Positions 12,496 to 26,897 of a DNA stretch of 64,000 bases are shown in pieces. Origin of the DNA: Apostichopus japonicus (Eukaryota > Echinodermata > Holothuroidea > Aspidochirotida > Stichopodidae). The DNA is taken from NCBI RefSeq assembly GCF_037975245.1, contig NC_092568.1:37343501-37407500 (forward strand). The letters run 5' to 3'. The translations under genes were made by a program, and so were the position numbers. Numbering within the stretch: position 1 is the first letter of the stretch; every line of letters starts with the position of its first letter. The notes beneath the pieces were generated by a model. It was given only the letters and a program-made list of their open reading frames with translations. It made no database searches and was not told the origin of the DNA.

Positions 12496-13737
12496 CAGTT
12501 TTATCGATCTACAACCTTGGTGATAAACCTCTGTATTTCTTCAGATATAAATTCCAAAGAAGTGGCATGCTTAAGAGTTCCGTCCCTGAGTTTAACCGGG
12601 TAAACAAAATTCGGCATCGCTCACATCCACTGAAACACCTCACAATCAGCTCTTAATACCACAAACAAAACAAAAAAAAAGTTTTCTTCATTTGCAGTTA
12701 TCTTTCTACCCACAGTGCTATTTTATTTGTATAAAAGTTGAATAGATAAAAGCCAAAGATATTTTTGAAAGGTGTCAGTCAAAATTTAAATCTTCAATTA
12801 ACATCCATGTTAATGAGTTATTATGTATATGTAATGTAGTTGTAATTTTTACCATTGTTTGTTATAGTTCTAACATTTTCAGAAAACTTATGCAGCAGTT
12901 TCTTGCTTTTGTATTGGATTCAGTTGTTGGATTTTGTTACTTGTTATAGTTCAAAAGATGTTAAATAAAAATTAATCAAAGAACAAAAAGAAGGCAGTTA
13001 GTATGATTTTAAAGCAAGCTTCAAAACTTTTAAATGAGATTGTTATTAAAGTCTAACCAATATTCACCTCCAATCCTTGCATGGTTAAATTTAATAGTAT
13101 GAAAAGACAATTTGTTTCTTTCAAACTGATGGTAAACATCATTGGAATTAGACTATGCCTGCTGTAATTGGGATTAAACATTGGGATTATATTGGGATTA
13201 AGCATATTTGATGATTCTGTCAGAATGGACCACTGATATGAATTGTCTTTCAATCACTATGCGGTTGAAGTTTGGAAGTGATTGGTCTTTCGATAAAACA
13301 GGTGACAGTATTTTTATGGGTATTTTTACAAGGATGACGGCATCTTTTGCTTTGGATGTATTAAAATTGGAAAATATTTTTAAGCATTGTAATATAAACA
13401 AGGTTCACCTAAAGTTTTATAAATAATGTAAAATTATGCAGCTTTGTTATAGTTCATAATTTTTGTGTAATGGTGCTATCAAAAAAACTCATGTGTAGAA
13501 ATATTGCATCTTGGTCAACATGGATTGTAATTTCAATTTTTATTTAGAGACACCATTCGACTTTTTATTGTTTGGACACTTTTTTGAATACAACATAATG
13601 GGAGCTCTTCCATACATAAAGTTTCGTAAATTCATGGCCAGGGCTTTCAGTTTACAAATATCCTGTTTACCTGGCTGTGTTCCATAAACTATTCACTCTT
13701 TCCAAGAAAACATTGTTTCATGGAAAGACTAAATTAA
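12496..13737. other. Non-coding AT-rich sequence
   Basis: No supported gene. Small ORFs on both strands at 13.05-13.43 kb overlap each other and show no recognisable family. Confidence 0.4.
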
Positions 13738-13744
13738 TTACAAC

Positions 13745-14240
13745 TTACAAATAATGAGCTTGTGAGTCAGTAAATTACAAACCTAACTTCTAAATTAATT
13801 TTGTAATGTCCATTTGTATTCCCTACAAATAATGAACTTATGAATCAGTAAATTACAAAACAAACTTCTTAATTAGTTTTGTAATGTTCATTTGTTTTTG
13901 TGAGTCAGTAAATTACAAAACTAACTTTTAAATTAGTTTTATAATGTCCATTTGTATGCCCTACAAATAATGAACTGGTGAGTCAGTAAATTACAAAACT
14001 AACTTCTAAACTAGTTTTGTAATGTTCATTTGTTTTTGTGAGTCAGTAAATTACAAAACTAACTTCTAAATTAGTTTGGTAATGTCCATTTGTATTCCCT
14101 ACAAATAATGAACTTGAGTCAGTAAATTACAAAACTAACTTCTAAACTAGTTTTGGAATGTTCATTTGTTTTTGTGAGTCAGTAAATTACAAAACTAACT
14201 TCTATATTAGTTTTGTAATGTCCATTTGTATTCTATACAA
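13745..14240. repeat. Hairpin-forming tandem array, about 7 units
   Basis: Seven copies of 'gtcagtaaattacaaaact' are each followed by an inverted match, so the core ATTACAAAACTAA ... TTAGTTTTGTAAT can form a 13-bp stem with a loop of about 8 bases. Linkers alternate between a longer form (ending tattccctacaaataatgaac) and a shorter form (attgttttt-like), giving a higher-order period of about 137 bp. Confidence 0.85.
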
Positions 14241-14726
14241 AGAACATTTATGCACATTGTCATACATCCATTAGAGTATTTCTGACCAGGCTGGTTGGGC
14301 GAAATGGTAAGGTTGGGCGAAATGGTTGTTGGGCGAAGTGTCCTGCTTCCTTTCAAATGGCCTCATTTTCTTCAACTTGTTTTCACCAATATGTGTTCAG
14401 CATTCAATTCCAGTGTATATTGTGTTATCGTGGAAAGCAGCCAATTATTGAAATGCTTTCATGCATATGTGTTTGTCATTCCCGGAAGGGACTGAATAAC
14501 ATGCACTGGTTAGCTTCAGTTGTATCAGGTTTTTGAGGTGGATACAGTAAAGTTGGTTAATGTTATAGGCAACAAGTTTCAAGTAAACTGTTAACCCTGT
14601 AATGGAAAGGATTTCTTACCAAAGAGTTTGGGTGGGGATGTGGGTTAAAAAGATAACAGGGGATCAAAGTCTGTGTTTTTAAAAGTATTTAATAGTACAA
14701 AATAAAGATCATATGAATTAGTTATA
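14241..14726. other. Non-coding spacer between two arrays
   Basis: Contains three short copies of 'gttgggcgaaatggt' at 14292-14340 and otherwise nothing I recognise. Confidence 0.4.
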
Positions 14727-15124
14727 CCACAAAGCATGCAAGAGGGTTTGAAGGGGGAAGGTGCATGGGGAGGGTGGGGCAAGTACTACAAGCCTCAGTC
14801 ATACTTATACTACAAAGCATGTGAGAGTAGTTGAATGAAAAAGGGGCAGGTGGAGGGGGGCGGGCAAGTGTAACAAAACTCATCTATACTACAATGCATG
14901 CAAGAGTGATTGAATGAAAGGGAACGGGTGGGTGAGACAGAGGTGAGGCATGTGAAGCCAGATTTGGTTATACCACAGAACATATGAGGGTGGTTGAAGA
15001 AAACTGGACAGGTGGGTTGAGGGGGGAGGGGAGGCATGTGAAACAAGACTTAGTTATACCACAAAGCATGAGGGTGGTTGAAAGAAATTGGGCAGGGTTG
15101 AGCTGGGAACGGGGGGGGGGGGGG
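14727..15124. repeat. G-rich tandem array, ~85-bp unit, 4-5 copies
   Basis: Units run 'accacaaagcatg', 'agggtggttgaa', then a purine-rich stretch 'gggcaggtggaggggggcgg', ending in 'cttatac'. They begin near 14727, 14810, 14890, 14973 and 15055. The array ends in a 14-16 base G run at about 15109-15124. Confidence 0.75.
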
Positions 15125-18100
15125 GAACATTGAATAAGATTTGCCCTTTGCTAATGTAGTGTCATGAAGTTAAAACTAGTGACAGAAAAGAGATTACAAT
15201 TAGCATCTTATATTCATTCTTTGCTATAAATTGATAGCCAAACATGTGTGCCTTATCTCGTAGCTTTACTTGCAAACAGGGTTATTAATTATGCAAATGA
15301 AAAAGATGACGAATATAGTAAAAACAGTATGTGTGTTGTTAAGTAACGTCTGTACCATACCATGAATTAACTTTTCTTCCTATAGTTACAGAAAAAGCAA
15401 AGTAGTGTGAAGTTTTGTCAGTGTTTTGCATGGGGGGAGGGGGATCTAGAGTTTGCTAAAGGCTGAGGTGTGGACCTGAGATTGGTGAATTAGACTGATG
15501 TGTCATCCCCCCCCACACCCACACACACACATGATATGTGATAGAGCATTCAGAGGCATATACTGACTATATATTAGGTCTACATGCAAGGTTGAGCTAA
15601 TAACTACTTTCCATAAGTTCTTGTTTGGGTTGAAAAAGGAAGAGGGGGGGGTGGTAGGAGGAGGGAGCGTACACCCAGAATACTTCAGCCACTGGAATAT
15701 CTCTTTAGTTTCAAGTAAATTAGTTCAGGATGTATTTGTAGTAAGCCCCTCTGTCTTCAGTTTTAGTTTTTCCCAGTGTCATGTAAATGTCAAGGAACAT
15801 GAAAGCAGTGAATATTTAGGCCTGGAATAGTCATTTAAGAATATTTTCTTATTTGGTGGCAACAGACAATGTAAAAACTAAAGCAGTATTTTCAGTTGGT
15901 TTTCAGAAATGTATGTGACTGTACTAGAATGATGGGGGGTTGGGGGGGGGGGTATGTGTGTGGGTATGATGCATCGTTTGTACAATTGTTTTGTCAGCCA
16001 TTCACAGTTGGCAACACCTGAAGGAGAGGCACATTTATGTTAGATAAAAAGTAGGTGACATTTACTTGTATGTTATCTGTATAAATATCTCAATGAATAT
16101 GTTCACACATACACATATTATACATCTGTATTTGCTAGCATATACCAAAAACCAACACTTTGAAGTTTCCAATATAGTTTATCTCCTTTTTAACACTTCT
16201 CTCCCAAATGTATGTAATGTGTGCCTCCAATTTCAACATCAACAGTGCATCAAAAGCTTTAAAGCATAAATCTATATTAGAAATGGAGTCATTAGTGCTG
16301 TGTTGCTTTTAATTATTACATTAATTGCAATAGGATTGGTAAGACCTTTTTTTTTTTTTTTTTTTTTTTTATAAATTGTATTCATATGTAGTTGCAATAA
16401 AATTGATATAACAAAATGAATAATTTCAAGAACTGAAACTTTCACTTGCTCCATGAAAAAATAATGGAATATATTGCATGAAATATGTACATAATGTCTG
16501 GTTCATTGAATGAGAGAAAATAAAAGCTTGCACACAGCTCAAGTTAAACAAAAGATGCTTTTCTTGAAGATTTTTTTCTGGAACTTATGTTTTTTTCATT
16601 CACCATCAAAAGTTGGACTGAAAGCATTTTATGTAGGCATCTTTGCTGGAATTCATCCGCTTTTGAGACAATTCAATCTGTCAAAAAATGTCCCAGTTTG
16701 GCAATTGAGAAAGCTGTACAGAAAGTTGAATTCATATGTTATCTGCTAGGCCAGAAATGTGGCGTATCATTAATATCATTTTTTTGGTTTTCTATGTTAA
16801 GTAGATTCAAGTAAGAACACTGGTTATGTGTAGACTGTATTACACTATTAGTTCATATAGATAATGACTGGTCCCCCCCCCCCCACCTCCTCTTCACATA
16901 CCAACATCTCAATGAGGCTTACAACAGGCTTTTAACAGGGATGCACCCCCGTGGTGTGCAAAGGCTTTCAATGGTGAGAGGGGGGGGGGTGGTGGGGGAG
17001 GGGATTTCACAATTTCCCTGACTGATTTTATTAGGCAGGGGCATGAATCTTTATTTTATAAAGAAGGGTTAATTCTTCGGGTCCTTGTAGCTAACTCTCA
17101 TGAAGCTGGGGGGGGGGGAAGGGGACTGTGGGTCCCCCGCCAGAAGAAAGGCAAATGGTACATTCAGAGGTGAACATTAGGTTATGCTAATAAGCACTTT
17201 CTGTGATGTTGACGGGGAAAAAATGAAGAAACAGTTCAAATGTGAATGAACCTAATTTAAAAAAACAAACAGGAAAGTCTGTGTTACAATTAGGGGCGTC
17301 TATCCTTGGGGTCAGAGGTTCGGTAGGGTTCGACTTAAAAATCACTCTGCTCCCATCCCCACCCTAGCCCTCCCCCCCTGCCATTTGCTCCCGACCGTTA
17401 CTCCGCGTGTTCCCAATCCGTTATGTGCTTCTAGGAGGGGAGCAAAGCTGGCTCAACATTACCACCTTAACTAATAAACATGTTTCTGAATTATCTTCCC
17501 TTCAGCTCTTCCCCATCCCTCCTTCCATCCATCTCATTATCATCCTCGATGCGCATCGCCACTTGACCATCCCTATTTCCCAAGCACCCGATCATTGGTT
17601 CATCCCATTTTCTTTTCTATTTCTCTCCGTATTTTGTCATTCTCACACAGCCTTCATGAAAAAAGACCTCTCTGAAGTTCGAAAAAAATAAGCACACACA
17701 CAAAGAATAAACAACGAGAAAGATAAAATTCTGTTCTTAGCATTGTATAATTAAATAATATCACCAACAACACAAAATATTAACATGGTAGTAATGATTG
17801 ACAGCTGAAAGTGACACCGCCCTCAATAACACAATAAAGTATGGCATACTTCTTACAATAAGATTGCAACAGGATTCACATTTGTTACTTGTCAAATGCA
17901 CCCTTCATCTTTTATGCAAGCCATCATTCCCTCTTCATCCACCCCCACCGGAATTCAGAAAGCTTCTCCACGCTTATATTTTTAAATCCTTAATTGTTAA
18001 AATTTCAAACTCCAATACTATATTTTCAGTAAATACTCTTGAATTTTAAATTTCTATTACGATGATCTGTAAAAACAGTTAAAAACAATTTTAAAGATCG

Positions 18101-19714
18101 TATGGTGTATTTCTTCGGTATATTTACAGCAAGCAATAGGTTTTTATCACATACCCAGTCCCTATCTCATTAGGGCCAATCTGCCTCATTCTTTTAGCAG
18201 AAGAGTAAAAGTTATTAAAGAAAATAATAATAATAACGATAATATAAATAATTTGAAATAATTAAAATCGATTCCACGAACTCTAATGTATCTGATGGAG
18301 GACGGTGTACCTCTGTATAAGACAACTTAGCCAAATACTTAAATAGGTGAAGGCCCTCAATCATTATCAGCGGAGTGCAGTCATACGGAACGGAATCTGT
18401 TTCGAAACGAGTGAATCTTCCAATTTGAGAACCGGAAATATCAAATCCACAGGGAGAATCCGCTCTGCAATACCACACAGCAGCAATTTAGAATTGGTCA
18501 AAAGAGTGTATAGGCTATTAAAATCGGAACCCTAACGGTTGTGAGGCGGGCTCTTGAACCGCTAAAACGCACAATCCACAGAAAAACAACCAAGGGGAAA
18601 AATCCAGTTAGGCGACACAACCGAGCCGTGTTTCATCTCCATGGAAACTATAAGCATTTTACACCAAATTAAAGAAACGAAGCAAGTTGATATATAAGTA
18701 AAAGGAAACCGAATGAAGTAGTAATTTATAAAGTATTTCTCAAAATATCCTTCGGTACGTTCGATCCATGAAGTTCTTTCGCAGTAATCGTGTGTCATTT
18801 GCGATGGCGTTATGAATCCAAAATATCTCGAAGTTATATGTCATCTGTGATGCAATTGACTTTTTGTCACCGTGTGAGTCTAGGTAAGTCTGATGGCGAC
18901 ATGTAGAAACGTAAAATTTGAACGTAAAAGTTTGTCACTCTTGATTAGAAACAGTGATGCAAAACAATCCATGTTATACTCCAGTGGTCAAGATTATTAG
19001 ACTGAATGGGCGATTCAAATGTTACTTGTGTGAACGAAATGCATCTTCGTAAAGAATCCAAATATTTCTTCTCTCTTAGAAAAGGGGACTGAATACAACG
19101 CGACAGTCACCACAGTCTGTGGAGAAATGAAAACAAGAGCGTTAAATGTGCAAACCCGTACGCAGAGGGGTGTGACCCTTCTCCCAGGACGGTGTTCGAT
19201 AAATTGATCAACAATTCAGTAAACGCACCGTCTCATAGAGAATCCTGCGTGCGGTCTTAATCTTCTTAATCTACCGTCCTCTCCCCAGTATGGTCCTATT
19301 TATTTTATTTTCGTATGTGGTACATCTCTCTGTAACTATGATGTAAAAGTTGCGAGATAGTTCTTGTTTATTTTGGTTTCAAATGTTGTGGCATTTTAAA
19401 GTTCGCATACTTGTCGAAAGGTACTTATGAATTATCCAGTGACTAATTATAATATGGCAGCTTACGCTATAATTAGATAGGGAAGTAGTTCGGGGAGGGG
19501 TTTCTAAAAATTCTTATCAATAAATGTGGTGTTACTACCATTTATAAGTATGTTCCCTTCTAGAAGGTTTGTGTGGGGGGGGGTGGAGGGGGATGAGTTG
19601 TACGGACCATGAGTATAAACGAAGTTATGCTGGAACTGGGGATACATTCCGGTATCTGTGTGTTAAGGAGGACGAGGAATAATACTTACCAGATAACATG
19701 GATGGACGTTTTGT
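15125..19714. other. Non-coding region downstream of the Pro/Gly/Tyr-rich gene
   Basis: No supported exon. It holds many G- or C-runs (near 15489, 15939, 16869, 16981, 17106, 17376, 19575), a T25-like tract at 16346-16370, and a possible minus-strand polyadenylation signal (TTTATT on the plus strand at 19299-19304). Overlapping small ORFs at 16.5-16.8 kb and 18.2-18.8 kb have no family resemblance or splice context. Confidence 0.4.
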
Positions 19715-19920
19715 CTAGTACTGTCCGTACCCATAACCACCATACGGAAGCCGGCCATACGTCCCGCCGTACCCACCGTATCCACTGTATCCACCATTCG
19801 CTGGGCCCCAGTAGGAACCGACTGGTCTTCTAACCACAACACGTCTCCATCTGTAAGCTGGTGGGGGTGGGGGAGGTGGAGGTGGTGGTGGAGGTGGAGG
19901 TGGTGGGGCTACAACAACTT
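19715..19920 (-). CDS. Pro/Gly/Tyr-rich gene, terminal exon
   Basis: The acceptor is cgtcttatag. The exon encodes VVVA, 16 prolines, [19 protein letters not shown], then a tail of G-Y repeats and TAG at 19717-19715. The proline tract uses mixed CCA/CCT/CCC codons, which argues for a maintained coding tract and not a fresh microsatellite. Confidence 0.75.
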
Positions 19921-22900
19921 CTATAAGACGTTTAAGAACGGATAGATATATTAAATGGTATAAAAGATTTTATATCACAATATCCATTTATATAATTATG
20001 TTTTACCACATTAAAGACTAATGTTATAAAGACAATTTTATTGCGGAATAATTCAAATTACACCAAAATTGTCGAGATGTAGCGAAAGATTCTTCGCCTT
20101 ATAAAGTAATAATGGGGTTAACTCAATATTCATGGATGCATTGTTTTATCGCCAAAGATACTATGGATAGGCAGGCACTATGTCAAAGTACCCCCAACCC
20201 AACCCAGCCCCCCCCCCCTCCCCAAAGGCAACAACACTTGTACCCATTTGCGTTTTCTAAATAATAAGTTTGACCTGAATGCTACCGTTTCTTGCACTCA
20301 TACACAGTATAGTATATGAACGTAAAAATGCAAAGCATTTCCAGGTAAGAAGTCGACATTTTTAGAAATAAAAAGTTATAATTTCCCAGATAGAAGCTAA
20401 ATTGTTTTTTACTTCCAATTGCCTCTCTGGGGCGGGTCCAGGAATTTGAATAGTAGGGTATTGTGCCAGACTCTGGGGTCATTGAAGGTGAATCCCCATG
20501 TGGATGGGGAGGAGGGGAGGGGGTGGGTCTGGGATTACAATCCCTCAGGTTTAACCACAAGGCTTGCCAAAAACTACTTTTGAATTTGAATGAGCTTCAG
20601 TGATGTCGAAGGCTCGTCTATGAATAGGTTGTCAGAAAATAGTCATTTGAGCTCTCATATTCGTACCACGGATAACTGGTCGTTCGACAACTGTGGGCCT
20701 CTCTATAATAGCGGGAGCCATTTCTCTAACAACTCTTCCATAGTAACCGCCGTCGTCATAGTAACCTGATTTAAATAGACAATATAAAGGAACTGTTTTA
20801 GTGCAATAAAGTAAACAAGTATACATCAAACTCATGGAAACTGTTACTTTATAGTGGGTTGGTTATCAAATAGAGGACGCCCTTTTAATTGGAGCATTTT
20901 GTACCATTTCATTCGAGGATGTCGATGGCTGCACACAATAGAGTTATTGTTATAGATTTCTGCTCGTCCTCAGATTAACAACTTTTTGTGGGATCAATTG
21001 TTTAAGTTTTCTTTCATTTTTCTTCGTGTCTGATTCATTATTGTGTTTCACTCTTTTTTTAGTTATTTCTGTTTTTCCTCCTGTCCACATCGAAGGACAA
21101 TTAAACAAAAAATAAAGTGCATTTGTCTAAAAATGACACCAAAATGTCATGATGTGATATCTAGATAAGCCGGCTGCGAAAAGAATATTAAACTTAACAC
21201 TGCCTTGAAGATAACGGGATACATACATGCCTGCGGTACTTAACCATAGCTGAGCACAGTAAGTTAGTATAGCAGAAATTTACTTATGTTACTTTGATCA
21301 CCAAAACTATTACACGCTACAGTAAACTATCATCAGGGTTGTTCCATAACAACTCCCTGCTATCATACAGTGAGTCACTACGGTAATGCAAGGCATATCT
21401 GTGATTTGGATCTCCAACCAAACCATTGACAATAGCCAACCGTGCTATTATGAACAGAAAACATACTCCAAATATACGTAATTGTGGTTTTTCATTGTTA
21501 TATTTGAAAATAGTTTGTAAACTATCACAAAAGGTGTTTATTTGGACATTATCATTGAATTGAAAGAATTTATTTTTTTGTTTAATTTAGCCTTAGTGGT
21601 AATCAGATCACATGGTGTCGGTACACACCTAAATTAAGAACCATATATAGTGCTAAGATAGGTTGTTGTTACGATGCAGTGCTCAAAGTACCTACACGGG
21701 TACATCATATATACAGCAATTCGACAATGTGTAATCACCAACATTATATGGTTGGAGACATAGAGAGCCGAGTAATAGGATTCCTTACACATAAGAGTTT
21801 CTCACTGAAGTTTTGTCTTTCTTCATCCAGTCATTGGTGAAAATACTGAATAATTGACCCAATGCCCGTCCCCAACCCTCAGCACCAATAAAATACAGCA
21901 AACACACCCATTCAAAGGACGACTGTAGGTACAAAATTATATATGTTTTAGAAAATGACAACCACTGCTATTAGTGTCCAGATGGTATTGCTTTTTCACT
22001 CTTAATTTTGAGAAATGTTCCTTTAAACATATGTGGCTCACCAATTATAGTGGATGGATTTTACTTTTTCGAGATACAACACAACACTCAATAGGACTCC
22101 CCCCCCTCCCCCTTCCCCATTACCCCGCTAAAAGAAGAGAGACAAAATAGGCCTGCACTGAGTAGTCGACGTCATCACAATGTAGCCTTGAAAAGGCGTT
22201 CTAGACATTTAGCATAATTTAAAGGTGGATATCTTGGGAAACGGAATATGCATTAGACTTTGGCATATGAGAACTAAAATTCTGCCTAAAGTCATTCCAG
22301 TTACTACCGAGTGCCCAAGTCTGTCGGTGTCGTTTCTAATGATAACAAGATAAAGTACGGTAGTCTGTATGATACTAAACTATTCCGATGAGAGATGAAG
22401 GTGATACAGCTAAAAGGACGGTACAGGATAATGGACATGCATGAAGATTAAGATGAGAATGAATTAACAACATAACGAATGAACATCAACTTGGTTTCTT
22501 TTTTTCAAACAAAAAGTGAAATGAAACTTGTTAACCACTAGCAAATACCTATTTTCCTTATATCCCATTTGCCTTTCATTTCATTTTTTTTTGGACAACA
22601 TATACAGATAATTTTAACTGTGCTATTTACGGCCTCTGATAATCTATTTTTAGTCTTCTTTGTGAGAAGAATATTCTTTAAAAGGGAATATCATATAATA
22701 TGCAATCTATCAGAACACTTGGCGCAATCTATAGTAGAGTGTGTTATACGCATACTGAATCATGCAATCAGTTCCGGTCAATTCCACACTCCCCTTCACA
22801 CCTCAGTTCCATCTCAATCTCCACCTAGCCCCCCCCCCCACCCTCTCCAACTCTATAAACCGTAGTTTTGTGTTTCATGATCTATAGTTATGACTAAAAC

Positions 22901-25900
22901 AGAGCCTTAAATACATCCTCAATAAACATCTTCTGATAACACCGCCCTCTAATTTTATTAACTATCTTTGTCAAACTAAAAGCTAAACTATAGAACTGCA
23001 TTTGCATGCAAATACGCAGTATTGTAGTGCGCGTGGAGTGTATGCAGTATGAGGAAGAACTTTTCGGTTGTTCATGGTGTTTTTGTTTGGGTGGACAACA
23101 CACCAGGGAGTAGGTACCTACGAAGTGAGGGCGCTTGTGAGCCCCGTGAAAGGCTCAGCAGATAGCCTCTGAAACTGCAACAGAGACTATATCAAACTTT
23201 TAAGTTTCAACGTCCAGTCGTGTAGAGGTATCTTTCATTTAGCCGGTATATTGCCAATATTGTAGCGCGCACGCGCACTACAAATAGTTCGTTAGTATTG
23301 CATGAAATGATGAAATATGTAGTGACATGCAAACAAACATGAATGCAATTTAGCAATAAATGCTATCCATCTGCAAAGTAACATTTGATTCATACCTGAT
23401 GGATAATGGCCTGCTAGTCTCGTTGGTGGGCCTGAAATATATAAGTTATTTTTAAAATTTGCAATCAGAAACACCAAAGTATACGTAAAAAAACACATTT
23501 CTCACTTTCTGATCACAAAATTGTGTGAATGTTGGAGCATTATGTTATCACTACCGTTGCCAGTAAATTCCCAAAGTTGGAAAATATCATTGTCCTAATC
23601 AAATTTGCAATATAAAAATGTTTAAACAAAAATCAACCTCTCTTTTTTTAATAATGAATTATTTCGTTACAGTCAAATCATAGACAACAACTTCCGGTAG
23701 TTTACATAACTGAATATGCGTGTGCACTCGTTATGCCAATAATTCAAGTACACAGTTACAATCGTTTCAAAACCATACCAGGTACGTAGTTAAAAGTGAC
23801 TAGGTTTACTGAGAAATCTTGGATAATTAATAAATGTACTAAAAAGAAAATTAAGGTTAAATTGTAGCTCTCGTGTTTTCAATTCCTCATTGTGACCTTA
23901 TTTTGGGGGAGGGCGTGGGAAGGGGGGGGGGGAGGGTAATCATTCATTTCAAAATCATTTTAATCAAAATAAAAAGTCGCTTAATTATTGAGAAATGCTG
24001 CAGAATGATAGTAATAATAAGATATGTCATTGTATATAGATTCTTCATCTGATTAAATTTCAAATCTTTAACAGTAGATATAATTCTCTCAAGTGTTGAT
24101 GTGATTTTATCTCGAATCAGAATGACAGTAATAATAGACGTTATATCGTCTCGAGTCTGCATGTGATTTTGATTTCTATACTCGTATAACAATAGATGTC
24201 ATTGTCTTTATTCCCATATACAAGTAACACTGCATAGCATTATACTGACATGGCATATCGAGTATATACACCTTGTAAATCTGAGAATTTGAAAATCATA
24301 AATGCCAAATGCACACGGTCAGGCAGAATTCTTTTTACCAGACTAGCTGACCATAACAAGAGATTGATGTTGGACTAATCATGCATCGAATAGAGCATGA
24401 TTATGTATGTATTTAACATTAATTTATTAATGTTACAGTTCTAATTACGCCGGGAGAGGGGGGGGGTGCGGAGGTTGCCACCATACAATCATTAATTGGA
24501 TAACAAAACATGGCCGGAAGTAAATACCATCCATTATTGGGAAGATGCCCTACGGTACGATAGCTGCTCATCTGAGTAACCAAGCCTAACATGCACGAAT
24601 TAATACTACCCCAGGTATAGGCGTCATATCAAAATGATAGACGCTAATGAAACTCCACCAAAAAAAAAACAGGTGCAGGTGCAGGTGAAGGTGCAGGTTA
24701 ACTCGGATCGGGAAGGAAAGGTGCTTCATTTATAAGTTAATTGCAAAACGGTTTTTCAGACTTTGAGAAAACACACGACACATGTTTTGTTTTTGTGAAG
24801 GTACCAACAAAGCTAAGTTTGAGCTCTTTATTTTTCAGAATTTATGTTTGCTAACAGTGCAATGCATGGAATAACTGTAATTTTAGTTATTATTTTACCT
24901 AAACAAAACCTCTTTGGCGGACAAAAACGCCATTTTGCTGACATTAAACTGTGAAAACTGAAATCAATGTGGTGAATATTTGCAACAATAATACGTTTAT
25001 TTTAAGGTCCCACATCATTGAAAAAGTTTTGGCGTCAGTTTCACCACGAGTCAGCCTGTTATTCTTGAACTAAATCATTTTACTATGGTGTGCAGATATG
25101 GATTAAAGCTTGCATTAGCTACAACCCTACTCTATTAGCTTGCGTGGCTAGATCTACGTATCATTTACCATATAGTTCTTGAGGAGGTACTGAACGTATT
25201 GAACCTGCAAGAAAAGACATGCATGAAGTACATAGAAGAACTGAATCCAAAAACAAGTGATGACTCGCCATTTGATCTTCATTTACATAAATAACACAGT
25301 AAGCTAATTGCACCCAAATAACGTAATATCTTCATCATATTCTGTCACATGAAAATCAGTATTTGAGAAAACTTTCGAAAATAATCTCCTCTTCCTAAAA
25401 GCATTTCATAGCAAAGGTTATATATATAGATATATAGATATATATAGATATATATAGATATATATAGATATATATAGATATATAGGAAAATCCAGAACAG
25501 TGAAAAAACTTCCAGCCTCCACCGGGATTCGAACCCGGGCCTCCCGCTTTGTACGCGGACACCCTAACCAACAATAGCCATGGACGCTGATTGTATGTCC
25601 AGAGGTTCGAAACCGGTAAGGAAGGTCGTAATTTCACTGTAGGGGCGTTGACACCTGTATCGAACAATACTAGTTCTGTTTTTGGTGACATTTTGTGCCT
25701 TACTCTAGAGATCAAACATGATGCTAACTAACTCGAAAATCATTTGTGATTCCTAAAGCCGGATCTCGAAAGAAATACTTGAACAGACTTTATGTATGTA
25801 TGTATATATATATATATATATATATACCCTATACGTTTTATTCTCCTTTACATATTCTCCGATGCTAATAAGCTAATTTACACTATCCACTAATGACTTC

Positions 25901-26760
25901 CTTTCAATAACAAGTACTCCACTATAAAAAAATAAATAAGAAGAAGATGAGAAAACTGATGAATGGCTACTATATTAGTATGCTACTCCCGTGGTGATAT
26001 GCAACACCCATACCGATGCTAGAACCAACGATGTTACCAAACTGCTATAGAACAAATCTACTATCTACATTAAATTCAAAATGTTGAAGGTTCAGGAAGT
26101 ATCCAGCGGTCAATTGGAGCAGTTAAATGGCGGAACATGATATGCAAAAAAAAAAAAAAAAAAATAGGGTGCAGGTTAACTGGGATCGGGAAGAAAGGTG
26201 CTTCATTCATAAGTTAATTGCACGTTGTTTTTTAATGCTTGGACCTCAAAGTGTATTTTCAACTATTGATGTAAAAAGTAAAATGATTGAAGGTGATTTG
26301 TGAGACATTTCAAAGGATCGATAGTGAAATGGGGATTAGCTTGCGTGACTAGATCTGCATAGCATTTACCATATACATCTTGAGGAGGTACTGAACGTAT
26401 TGTCCCTGAAAGAAAAGACACGCATGAAGTACATAGAAGAAATTCAGAACGGTCATGCATCTTTCAATACAAATATTAACATTGTATACCATATATATAT
26501 ATAATTGAAATAGTAGTGAGTTGGAAATAAAGAGTAAGGCAAATATGTCACCAAAACAGAACTAGTATTGTTCGATACAGGTGACAAACGCCTACAGTGG
26601 AATTACGACCTTCCTTACCCGTGTCGAACCTCTGGACATACAATCAGCGTTCATAGCCTAGTGGTTAGGGTGTCCGCGGGAGGCCCAGGTTCGAATCCCG
26701 GTGGAGGCTGCATGGAAGTTTTTTCACTGTTCTTGATTTCCAACTCACTACGACTTCAAT

Positions 26761-26858
<98 letters not shown>

Positions 26859-26865
26859 CATATAC

Positions 26866-26897
<32 letters not shown>

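Noticed and set aside
16510-16814. Two overlapping plus-strand ORFs of 75-79 codons
   Set aside because: Different frames of the same AT-rich stretch, no recognisable domain, no splice partners.
25395-25715. 106-codon minus-strand ORF and a possible tRNA gene
   Set aside because: The ORF covers a SINE-like element and microsatellite. The tRNA-like part has a B-box but no proper acceptor stem, and its relatives are repeats.
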